Program-made: the position numbers and the translations under genes
Shown here: in pieces, positions 1 through 50,800 of the stretch
Numbering within the stretch: position 1 is the first letter of the stretch
Layout of the letters: each line of letters begins with the position of its first letter
The notes under the pieces: model-generated
What the model saw: only the letters and a program-made list of their open reading frames with translations
The model's database searches: none
Told to the model about the DNA's origin: nothing
DNA from: Astropecten irregularis
Taxonomy: Eukaryota > Echinodermata > Asteroidea > Paxillosida > Astropectinidae
Reading direction: 5' to 3'
DNA: 64,000 nucleotides
Assembly: GCA_963971285.1 (NCBI GenBank)
Contig: OZ020262.1
Span: 3,660,082-3,724,081, forward strand

Positions 1-76
1 ATTTCCTTGACTTTATCGCCATTTCACTCCATGTACAATCTATTATCTATTATTATCATGTTTTCTTCCTTCCTAG

Positions 77-24308
<24,232 letters not shown>

Positions 24309-24487
24309 AACCATGGTAATCTTTCCAAGACAGTGCGTCAGACCATGGTCAGACAGACAACAAGCTTTCTGCTGCATGCCATCGCAGTGAACAACCATAC
24401 GCACACACGGATAAATCGATATCACTTCTCGAATTCGAATTATATTTTCAATTATTCGTTATAATTATTAACCGAATTTTAAACATG

Positions 24488-24522
24488 AATAAAATAACGA
24501 TCTGTTTGTCAGTTTGAATAAA
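24488..24522 (+). promoter_or_regulatory. candidate poly(A) signals, copy 1
   Basis: Two AATAAA hexamers (24488-24493 and 24517-24522) lie 180-215 bp after the stop of copy 1. Units 3 and 4 have lost the first (it reads AATATAA) but keep the second, at about 46047 and 55990. If used, they would end the transcript before copy 2. Confidence 0.5.
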
Positions 24523-25000
24523 AACCATATCTTTGCTTATAAGCAATAATGGTTGGGATAGTCCGTGTTAAAAATGTGTCAATGAAGGTAGTTATAAAAA
24601 TTAGAAAGTTTTTAATTGTTGAAGTTTGTTTCGGCAGCATTTTAAATTTAAGCCATGTTTGTCATGGAATTTGCAGCATTAATGCTATTAGTGCTAATTA
24701 TGTAATGTAATTATTTCTTGTCAATTTCAATTGCCAGAGGTGTGAAAATTACTTCTCTTTTGTTTCCCGCTGCAGAAATTTAAATATTTCTTATTTGAAT
24801 CTATATCATCAATATTCATGCCACTATGACCAATGAGATTTGCCGTACAGTACGTCAAATGGAATTTTCGATTAGCATAAAAATGGGCCTTGTCTGATAC
24901 TGACCATCGCTGAGGAGAGATTACGTTGCCCTTAACATTTTAGTTACGGGTATATTACGGGTATTTTACGAATGGTAATAATAATACTTGTAACAAGTTA

Positions 25001-25449
25001 GGCAAAGTAAAAAAAAATATAGGTTTCTCGTCCCCGCCCTCCTCGTTTTTTGAGGCCGCCTCCGTTTTTTTTTTTTTTTTTTTTTTCAAAAAATGAGATT
25101 GTTGTTGTTGAAAACTTCGTTTTTAACATTGAAAAATCCCGAAATCCCATCGTGAAAAGAATATTTTCACCGGCGTAGCTTTGTCTGCATTGAATTTTAT
25201 ATGCTTAATAGTTAGAGGTGCTAACCCTTGATGCTAACATTATTAAAACATTGTAAATATGTTAATTTCTTGTGTGAATTACAATGTCTCCATTATTTTA
25301 ATGTTTTGCGTGATTGGAAAAACACACGGGATTAACAAAAATCTCAGATGGCGGCCATTTTGAAAAATAAAAAATAAAAAGCCCCTCTTTTTCATTTTTT
25401 TGAAAAACCTGGACGAGAAACCTTTTTTTTTTTTTTTTTTTACTTGGCC
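25001..25449. mobile_element. Harbinger-like MITE H2, unit 1
   Basis: The ends GGCAAAGTAAAAA and TTTTTACTTGGCC are flanked by TTA at 24998-25000 and 25450-25452. Inner arms GGTTTCTCGTCC/GGACGAGAAACC are inverted. Unit 3 has the empty site AGTTACTTTGTC at 46499-46510. Confidence 0.85.
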
Positions 25450-25959
25450 TTACTTTGTCTTTTAACGTGAGCCTCGTGCTGTTTGGTCCAAGGTGCATGC
25501 TGTCAGGGGGCTTAAGGATGTTCCAATGTGTGAAGAGAGTCAATATGAGGCTGTTTCATAATAACCATGCCATGTAGGTCATAAAATATAAGTGAGGTAT
25601 TATTAATTACTAATACACAATAGTATCACAGTGTTTACTTCCATTATCTTGAAAGCATGTTGCTGTATACATTTAATTGCCTTAATGTTTGAACGCACGT
25701 TTGAAAGTTTGTAAATATTGTTATTCCCAGTAATTTCGATTTCCACCGGAGATCAAGGCCTAAAACTAGACCAGCAAGACTTTCCGTTCTTATTTTATTG
25801 AATTGTTTACATAATAAATCATGGCCGAGTCTTACTTGGCTCTTAAAAAAGAAGAAATCTTAGATCAAACTATTGATGTCGTGCATGATCACACTGTAGC
25901 TGGTGAGAGTGTCAATAAAACATGTTGTGTGTTGTCAAACCACCTAAGGTTCGCACAAT

Positions 25960-26687
25960 GGGCCGTATGCATAAAAAGTAGCAATTGCTTGTACTAGCCT
26001 TTTACTTGAATCCGTATGCATAAAAATAAGTCATTGCTTGCAAGCAAAAGCTTTTGCTAGCAAGCACAAGCAATAACTTGCGGACAGCAGGCAATTGCTT
26101 AAAGATAAGCAATTGCTATAGAAAACGTATGCATAAAACGAACCTTTTGCTTGCTCTTATGAGCAATTGCTCCGTCATACCAGCTTGAGCTCTTGCTTAA
26201 TCATGATGTTTGCGTTCATTCATCGTGTTCATGATCGTAAGAGAAACCCCGAAGTTCTACAGGGGTAGAATAAATCGGGAAGAAATAGCTCCAGCAAATA
26301 ATTCTGTTTGTGTTTTGTTTTCGCTCTTGTCTTCATTTGTTTTTCATCCATCCTTTTGCCAAAAATTGTCATGATTTTTGGTCTTTGCCTGCTGTAGAGC
26401 TCGTATGAGTGTTAGGCATCTTGTACTGATCACCTCCCCACCCACGTTACATATTACGTAATCCGCCTTTGTACTCCCATGAATGGTTTTTGTGCTGGCG
26501 TGGCGTCCTTATTGTTGAAACCTCAAGCAATTGCCTGCTGAAAGCAAGCAAAAGGTTTAAGCAGAAGCAAAACTTTATGCATACGGATTTAAGCAATTGC
26601 TTAAGCTTGATCTTTTGCCTGACAAGCAATTGCTTGTACTTGAAGCAATTGCTTGCAAGCAATTGCTACTTTTTATGCATACGGCCC
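25960..26687. mobile_element. AATTGC-rich inverted-repeat element, copy 1 of unit 1
   Basis: It has perfect 31-bp terminal inverted repeats starting GGGCCGTATGCATAAAAAG, with AAT flanking both ends. Both arms are dense in AGCAATTGCTT palindromes and the internal repeat GTATGCATAAAA. The centre (about 26200-26510) is unrelated single-copy-like DNA without clear coding. Family unknown. Confidence 0.85.
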
Positions 26688-26819
26688 AATATCTGTGGAC
26701 TACGGAAGCTTGAATTGCCTTCTGAGTTCCCACGTTACTGAGATAATTTATCTCGGAAACACAGAATGTTTCCATGCAATAGTTACATGGAATTCAACGT
26801 TTGAAACTTGGAGTTCAAT

Positions 26820-27562
26820 GGGCCATATGCATAAAAAGTAGCAATTGCTTGTGCTAGCCTTTTACTTGAATCTGTATGCATAAAAATAAGTCATTGCTTG
26901 CAAGCTAAAACTTTTGCTAGCAAGCACAAGCAATAGCTTGCGGACAGCAAGCAATTGCTTAAAGATAAGCAATTGCTATAGAAAACGTATGCATAAAACG
27001 AACCTTTTGCTTGCTCTTATGAGCAATTGCTTACGTTTTTTGAAGCTCCGTCATACCAGCTTGAGCTCTTACTTAATTATGATGTTTGCGTTTAATCATC
27101 CTGTTCATGATCGTAAGAGAAACCCCCGAAGTTGTACAGGAGTAGAATAAATCGAGAAAAAATAGCTCGCAAATTATTCTGTTTGTGTTTTGTTTTTGCT
27201 CTGGTCTTCATTTGTTTTTCATCCATCTTTTTGCCAATACTGGTCATGATTTTTGGTCTTTGCCTGCTGTAGAGCACATATGAGTGTTAGGCACCCTGAA
27301 CTGATCACCTCCCCACCCACGTTACATATTGCGTAACCCGCCTTTGTACTCCCATGAATGGTTTTTGCACTGGTGTGGCGTCCTTATTGTTGAAACCTCA
27401 AGCTATTGCTCACTGAAAGCAAGCAAAAGGTTTAAGCAGAAGCAAAAGTTTATGCATACGGATTTAAGCAATTGCTTAAGCTTGATCTTTTGCCTGACAA
27501 GCAATTGCTTGTACTTGAAGCAATTGCTTGCAAGCAATTGCTACTTTTAATGCATACGGCCC
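26820..27562. mobile_element. AATTGC-rich inverted-repeat element, copy 2 of unit 1 (unit junction)
   Basis: A second, similar element 132 bp after the first, AAT at 26817-26819 and 27563-27565. Its right end is exactly where unit 2 begins. Confidence 0.85.
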
Positions 27563-27616
27563 AATGACTTAATTTGAACCCTTTTTCATAAGAGTCTTGT
27601 TGATCTTTGCGATTAG

Positions 27617-34730
<7,114 letters not shown>

Positions 34731-35422
34731 AACCATGGTAATCTTTCCAAGACAGTGCGTCAGACCATGGTCAGACAGACAACAAGCTTTCTGCTGCATG
34801 CCATCGCAGTGAACAACCATACGCACACACGGATAAATCGATATCACTTCTCGAATTCGAATTATATTTTCAATTATTCGTTATAATTATTAACCGAATT
34901 TTAAACATGAATAAAATAACGATCTGTTTGTCAGTTTGAATAAAAACCATATCTTTGCTTATAAGCAATAATGGTTGGGATAGTCCGTGTTAAAAATGTG
35001 TCAATGAAGGTAGTTATAAAAATTAGAAAGTTTTTAATTGTTGAAGTTTGTTTCGGCAGCATTTTAAATTTAAGCCATGTTTGTCATGGAATTTGCAGCA
35101 TTAATGCTATTAGTGCTAATTATGTAATGTAATTATTTCTTGTCAATTTCAATTGCCAGAGGTGTGAAAATTACTTCTCTTTTGTTTCCCGCTGCAGAAA
35201 TTTAAATATTTCTTATTTGAATCTATATCATCAATATTCATGCCACTATGACCAATGAGATTTGCCGTACAGTACGTCAAATGGAATTTTCGATTAGCAT
35301 AAAAATGGGCCTTGTCTGATACTGACCATCGCTGAGGAGAGATTACGTTGCCCTTAACATTTTAGTTACGGGTATATTACGGGTATTTTACGAATGGTAA
35401 TAATAATACTTGTAACAAGTTA

Positions 35423-35871
35423 GGCAAAGTAAAAAAAAATATAGGTTTCTCGTCCCCGCCCTCCTCGTTTTTTGAGGCCGCCTCCGTTTTTTTTTTTTTT
35501 TTTTTTTTTTAAAAATGAGATTGTTGTTGTTGAAAACTTCGTTTTTAACATTGAAAAATCCCGAAATCCCATCGTGAAAAGAATATTTTCACCGGCGTAG
35601 CTTTGTCTGCATTGAATTTTATATGCTTAATAGTTAGAGGTGCTAACCCTTGATGCTAACATTATTAAAACATTGTAAATATGTTAATTTCTTGTGTGAA
35701 TTACAATGTCTCCATTATTTTAATGTTTTGCGTGATTGGAAAAACACACGGGATTAACAAAAATCTCAGATGGCGGCCATTTTGAAAAATAAAAAATAAA
35801 AAGCCCCTCTTTTTCATTTTTTTGAAAAACCTGGACGAGAAACCTTTTTTTTTTTTTTTTTTTACTTGGCC
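35423..35871. mobile_element. Harbinger-like MITE H2, unit 2
   Basis: Same as the unit 1 element, 449 bp, TTA flanks kept. Confidence 0.85.
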
Positions 35872-36381
35872 TTACTTTGTCTTTTAACGTGAGCCTCGTG
35901 CTGTTTGGTCCAAGGTGCATGCTGTCAGGGGGCTTAAGGATGTTCCAATGTGTGAAGAGAGTCAATATGAGGCTGTTTCATAATAACCATGCCATGTAGG
36001 TCATAAAATATAAGTGAGGTATTATTAATTACTAATACACAATAGTATCACAGTGTTTACTTCCATTATCTTGAAAGCATGTTGCTGTATACATTTAATT
36101 GCCTTAATGTTTGAACGCACGTTTGAAAGTTTGTAAATATTGTTATTCCCAGTAATTTCGATTTCCACCGGAGATCAAGGCCTAAAACAAGACCAGCAAG
36201 ACTTTCCGTTCTTATTTTATTGAATTGTTTACATAATAAATCATGGCCGAGTCTTACTTGGCTCTTAAAAAAGAAGAAATCTTAGATCAAACTATTGATG
36301 TCGTGCATGATCACACTGTAGCTGGTGAGAGTGTCAATAAAACATGTTGTGTGTTGTCAAACCACCTAAGGTTCGCACAAT

Positions 36382-37109
36382 GGGCCGTATGCATAAAAAG
36401 TAGCAATTGCTTGTACTAGCCTTTTACTTGAATCCGTATGCATAAAAATAAGTCATTGCTTGCAAGCAAAAGCTTTTGCTAGCAAGCACAAGCAATAACT
36501 TGCGGACAGCAGGCAATTGCTTAAAGATAAGCAATTGCTATAGAAAACGTATGCATAAAACGAACCTTTTGCTTGCTCTTATGAGCAATTGCTCCGTCAT
36601 ACCAGCTTGAGCTCTTGCTTAATCATGATGTTTGCGTTCATTCATCGTGTTCATGATCGTAAGAGAAACCCCGAAGTTCTACAGGGGTAGAATAAATCGG
36701 GAAGAAATAGCTCCAGCAAATAATTCTGTTTGTGTTTTGTTTTCGCTCTTGTCTTCATTTGTTTTTCATCCATCCTTTTGCCAAAAATTGTCATGATTTT
36801 TGGTCTTTGCCTGCTGTAGAGCTCGTATGAGTGTTAGGCATCTTGTACTGATCACCTCCCCACCCACGTTACATATTACGTAATCCGCCTTTGTACTCCC
36901 ATGAATGGTTTTTGTGCTGGCGTGGCGTCCTTATTGTTGAAACCTCAAGCAATTGCCTGCTGAAAGCAAGCAAAAGGTTTAAGCAGAAGCAAAACTTTAT
37001 GCATACGGATTTAAGCAATTGCTTAAGCTTGATCTTTTGCCTGACAAGCAATTGCTTGTACTTGAAGCAATTGCTTGCAAGCAATTGCTACTTTTTATGC
37101 ATACGGCCC
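36382..37109. mobile_element. AATTGC-rich element, copy 1 of unit 2
   Basis: Duplicate of 25960-26687. Confidence 0.85.
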
Positions 37110-37241
37110 AATATCTGTGGACTACGGAAGCTTGAATTGCCTTCTGAGTTCCCACGTTACTGAGATAATTTATCTCGGAAACACAGAATGTTTCCATGCA
37201 ATAGTTACATGGAATTCAACGTTTGAAACTTGGAGTTCAAT

Positions 37242-37984
37242 GGGCCATATGCATAAAAAGTAGCAATTGCTTGTGCTAGCCTTTTACTTGAATCTGTATG
37301 CATAAAAATAAGTCATTGCTTGCAAGCTAAAACTTTTGCTAGCAAGCACAAGCAATAGCTTGCGGACAGCAAGCAATTGCTTAAAGATAAGCAATTGCTA
37401 TAGAAAACGTATGCATAAAACGAACCTTTTGCTTGCTCTTATGAGCAATTGCTTACGTTTTTTGAAGCTCCGTCATACCAGCTTGAGCTCTTACTTAATT
37501 ATGATGTTTGCGTTTAATCATCCTGTTCATGATCGTAAGAGAAACCCCCGAAGTTGTACAGGAGTAGAATAAATCGAGAAAAAATAGCTCGCAAATTATT
37601 CTGTTTGTGTTTTGTTTTTGCTCTGGTCTTCATTTGTTTTTCATCCATCTTTTTGCCAATACTGGTCATGATTTTTGGTCTTTGCCTGCTGTAGAGCACA
37701 TATGAGTGTTAGGCACCCTGAACTGATCACCTCCCCACCCACGTTACATATTGCGTAACCCGCCTTTGTACTCCCATGAATGGTTTTTGCACTGGTGTGG
37801 CGTCCTTATTGTTGAAACCTCAAGCTATTGCTCACTGAAAGCAAGCAAAAGGTTTAAGCAGAAGCAAAAGTTTATGCATACGGATTTAAGCAATTGCTTA
37901 AGCTTGATCTTTTGCCTGACAAGCAATTGCTTGTACTTGAAGCAATTGCTTGCAAGCAATTGCTACTTTTTATGCATACGGCCC
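37242..37984. mobile_element. AATTGC-rich element, copy 2 of unit 2 (unit junction)
   Basis: Duplicate of 26820-27562. Unit 3 begins at its right end. Confidence 0.85.
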
Positions 37985-38038
37985 AATGACTTAATTTGAA
38001 CCCTTTTTCATAAGAGTCTTGTTGATCTTTGCGATTAG

Positions 38039-45832
<7,794 letters not shown>

Positions 45833-47027
45833 AACCATGGTAATCTTTCCAAGACAGTGCGTCAGACCATGGTCAGACAGACAACAAGCTTTCTGTTGCA
45901 TGCCATCGCAGTGAACAACCATACGCACACACGGATAAATCGATATCACTTCTCGAATTCGAATTATATTTTCAATTATTCGTTATACATGTAATTATTA
46001 ACCGAATTTTAAACATGAATATAATAACGATCTGTTTGTCAGTTTGAATAAAAACCATATCTTTGCTTATAAGCAATATTATTTGGGCTAGTCCGTGTTA
46101 AAAATGTGTCAATGAAGGTAGTTATAAACATTAAAAAGTTTTTAATTGTTGAAGTTGAAACAGGCAGCATCTTAAATTTAAGCCATGTTTGTCATGGAAT
46201 TTGCAGCATTATTGCTATTAGTGCTAATTATGTAATGTAATTATTTCTTGTCAATTTCAATTGCCAGAGGTGTGAAAAATTACTTCTCTTTTGTTTCCCG
46301 CTGCAGAAATGTACATATTTCTTATTTGAATCTATATCATCAATATTCATGCCACTATGACCAATGAGATTTGCCGTACAGTACGTCAAATGGAATTTTC
46401 GATTAGCATAAAAATGGGAGAGATTACGTTGCCCTTAACATTTTAGTTACGGGTATATTACGGGTATTTTACGACTGGTAATAATAATAATTGTAACAAG
46501 TTACTTTGTCTTTTAACATTGAGCCTCGTGCTGTTTGGTCCAAGGTGCATGCTGTCTGGGGATTCAGGATGTACCAATGTGTGAAGAGAGTCAATATGAG
46601 GCTGTTTCATATAACCATGCCATATAGGTCATAAAATATAAGTGAGGTATTATTAATTACTAATTACACAATAGTATCACATTGTTTACTTCCATTATCT
46701 TGAAAGCATGTGTTGCTGTATACATTTAATTGCCTTAATGTTTGAACGCACGTTTGAAAGTTTGTAAATACACATGTATTATTATTCCCAGGAATTTCGA
46801 TTTCCACCGGGGATCAAGGCCTAAAATAAGACCAGCAAGACTTTCTTATTTTATTGAATTGTTTACATAATAAATCATCACATAAGTGAGTTACCGAGTC
46901 TTACTTGCCTTTTAAAAAGAAGAAATCTTAGATCAAACTATTGATGTCGTGCATGATCAAACTGAAGCTGGTGAGAGTGTCAATAAAACATTTTGTGTGT
47001 TGTCAAACCACCTAAGGTTCGCACAAT

Positions 47028-47758
47028 GGGCCGTATGCATAAAAAGTAGCAATTGCTTGTACTAGCCTTTTACTTGAATCCGTATGCATAAAAATAAGTC
47101 ATTGCTTGCAAGCAAAAGCTTTTGCTAGCAAGCACAAGCAATAACTTGCGGACAGCAGGCAATTGCTTAAAGATGAGCAATTGCTATAGAAAACGTATGC
47201 ATAAAACGAACCTTTTGCTTGCTCTTATGAGCAATTGCTCCGTCATACCAGCTTGAGCTCTTGCTTAATCATGATGTTTGCGTTCATTCATCGTGTTCAT
47301 GATCGTAAGAGAAACCCCGAAGTTCTACAGGGGTAGAATAAATCGGGAAGAAATAGCTCCAGCAAATAATTCTGTTTGTGTTTTGTTTTCGCTCTTGTCT
47401 TCATTTGTTTTTCATCCATCCTTTTGCCAAAAATTGTCATGATTTTTGGTCTTTGCCTGCTGTAGAGCTCGTATGAGTGTTAGGCATCTTGTACTGATCA
47501 CCTCCCCACCCACGTTACATATTACGTAACCCGCCTTTGCTCTCCCATGAATGGTGTTCACGCCGGCATGGCGTCCTTATTGTTGAAACCTCAAGCAATT
47601 GCCTGCTGAAAGCAAGCAAAAGGTTTAAGCAGAAGCAAAAGTTTATGCATACGGATTTAAGCAATTGCTTAAGCTTGATCTTTTGCCTGACAAGCAATTG
47701 CTTGTACTTGAAGCAATTATTGCTTGCAAGCAATTGCAACTTTTTATGCATACGGCCC
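47028..47758. mobile_element. single AATTGC-rich element of unit 3 (unit junction)
   Basis: Unit 3 has one element instead of two. Its left flank (GGTTCGCACAAT) is that of copy 1 and its right flank is that of copy 2, so it looks like a recombinant of the two or the original single state. Confidence 0.85.
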
Positions 47759-47812
47759 AATGACTTAATTTGAACCCTTTTTCATAAGAGTCTTGTTGAT
47801 CTTTGCTATTAG

Positions 47813-50800
47813 ATAACGGGTGGTTTGTTGCAAGAGGTCGTGGTGTCCTGCACTCAGACTGAGAGTTCCTTCATATCTGTGGAGAGAATAATGGAGTACA
47901 TCCAGGTAAGCACAGCAAGTTGATACTCAGGATTCACAAAGTCATGCATGAGTCTAGTGTGTTATCTTTAACCCCATTCCCATCCCATTTATCTTCTGAT
48001 CGCAATATCACAGAAAACGCCGTCCGAACCTGATGTTGTTAGTAAGGCGAGGAGGCCTAATGACACCTGGCCAGCCAGCGGAGATCTTAAACTCCAGCAG
48101 GTCAAGATGAAGTACCGACCGGATCTTCCTCTCGTCTTGAAAGGCATCACGTGCCACATCCGGCCCAGGGAGAAGATTGGCATTGTGGGAAGGACAGGGT
48201 CAGGTACAGACCATGTCGCGTTTTGCCGGCCCGGCCTCGAACTATATGGGATTTTGTGTACAAAATTGTAGATCACACTGTTCCACAATGCTCCAATTGT
48301 TCCACAATTTCTCATTGTACCCTCACAGAACAAAGGGTATGCCTACATGCTGAACAAACGAAAAAAAGGCCTATGTGACATAATAAGGCGCTATGCTAGA
48401 ATGGTACAGCCCAATAGCAATAACTTTACCACCTAAAAAGGTCTATAAATGTGCGTATACAGGCATTGCTGTTGTTTTTAAACGTGGGGTGCCTTGGCCT
48501 CGTGATCTGGCGTGCTGTACTCATGGTCTTGTGGTTAATCTACTGATTGTGGGTTCGAATCCAGCCATGGGCTAGTGGTGCTTGCATCCTTGGGCAAGAC
48601 GCTTTGTCACATATTGCTCCTCTTCACCCATGTATAAATGGGTACCTGCGAGGGTAGAGATGGCTTTGTGGTTTGATTAGCCTTTGTGTGCTTTACAGTA
48701 TAGCCGGGGCTGTATACTCCTCATGGAGTTGAAATGGTTCCAGGAATGAATTATATTGTAGCCCAATGACCAGGGATAATAATAATGTAGGCGCCTTGAT
48801 TGGTTTCCGTATAAGTGCGGCATTTAATAAATCCATATTGTTTTATCAAACAAATGATACTGGCTATCATTATAGCGGCCAAATGTTGCAAAATATTGGT
48901 TTTCTAGACAGAAGTGAGTTGTTTTCAACTTCTTTAAAGAAAAAATGTTTCTATAAAGTAGGTCTGCATCTCATTATTGTCTCTTTAGTTCCCAGCAGTT
49001 CCGAATAATTCTTGAATGTTTGTGAAACATTCCGTATAAATTGGTATCCGTTTTACTTTGTATTGGTGGCTCCCCTTACTAGGGCTTCAAGAGTGTGTAA
49101 ATGTAAATAATATTGTAACAAGTAATCTGTCTGTGTCTCAGCATTGGTGTATGATATCAAGGACTTCAGTTACTGACATCTGATTCTGACCTTCAGGCAA
49201 GTCATCGCTCGGTGTGGCCCTCTACCGTCTAGTTGAGATAACATCAGGTGAACTGCTCCTAGACGGGGTGAATGTAGCAAACATCAGCCTCCATGATCTA
49301 CGTTCTAGACTCTCCATCATTCCCCAAGATCCAGTTCTCTTTGCTGGAACACTGAGGTAATATTAGGGACTCCAAGTCCCTCAGTTCAATGAACCTTTCA
49401 TCTCTATTAAACATAGAATAATGTCAATGTCGTGTTTTGGGGGATTTGTGTTTTGTCGTTTTTTTATCGGATTGTTTTTTTTTGGGGGGGGGGGAATAAC
49501 CCTAAGCGTAAACGTACATTGCGCGCTGCACAGGATTGGTAACATACCCAAACAGAAAGGTTCATTATTATATTTACGTATAACTTTCAGGGTATGGAAA
49601 TGGTGCTTATACAAACATACCGTTCAAATACTTCCACTTCAAATGGTGTATTCATCTAGAAATTAGTCAATTAAACAAAGACCGAAAACAGTTCTGATCT
49701 CGGGGTAAGATCAAAAGAATTCTTTTTGTTTTATAAAAATATTTCGTCGGGTTTTTGCTGTTAATTTTCTCGTGACCCAGTTGTCCGATTGAGCTCAAAT
49801 TTACACAGATTTATTATTTCATGTATGGGGCCTTCATGTTGGATGAGACAAAGTGTGGGTGCTGTTCTGTCACCTTTACCAATCATGTATTATACCTTTA
49901 AGTCAGTTCTCATCAGAGATGCTTTTGGCACAAGCTAATATACTTCGTGAAAACAGGTCTTGAATTGTTCCAAGAGCAGCCATATACTAAGAAATAAACA
50001 ACAACAACAACAACAACAAGGAAAACGAGAAAGTGAATCTTAGGTATGTGGAAGTTGTTTGTCATTGGAGTAGATTCTTTAAATATGTATATGGGGATGT
50101 TTTGGTCAGACTGTAACAAAAAAGAGTTCTTAAAAAATGATATATCCTGCCACACACTTGACTTAAAACGTGTCACAGGAATGCATACGTTTGTCCAGAA
50201 AGAAAACAGTACAAGTGATTTTAGCAGCTCTGATTTCTGTTTGAAAAAAGAAAGCCGTTAGCCTTAAGTTTGGCGAACATCATCATTGTACTTTACCTAA
50301 TTCAACTTTATCTTCTTCTTCTATACAGTGTGTATAAAAAAAAACGCAACAGGATTTAAATTCAAATTTGTGAAGGTTGTGTTAGATGTACAGCAAAGTG
50401 AGTAGTATCATGTTAAAGCCACATTTCTCCTCTTTCCAATGATATGGTTTTTTTTCATACACGGTCACGGATGGCTGAGTAATCATTCTTTTTCTACAAT
50501 GGGTCAGAATGGACTTGGGACCAAGTTTTACACACGGCTTAAAGCATCAAACTCATCAATGATTCTTTGTCGGAGAGTTGCAATATCAGGTGGAGGGGTA
50601 ATAAACACTTTTCTCTTGAGATAAACCCAGAAGAAAACGTCACAACAACAAGTCAGATCCAGAGATCGCGATGGCCACTCCACATCATGATACAAGCAAT
50701 CACTCGATGTCCAAAAACCTCAGCCAATCTGTTTCTTACTGCAACTAGTCGATGGGCTGATGCGCCATCCTGTGCCCTCCATAGGCGTCTGAACACACCC

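Noticed and set aside
26469-26741. Open frames of 60-90 codons with repeated SNCL/KQLL peptides (also 36891, 47537)
   Set aside because: The repeated peptides are translations of AGCAATTGC palindromes in the inverted-repeat element.
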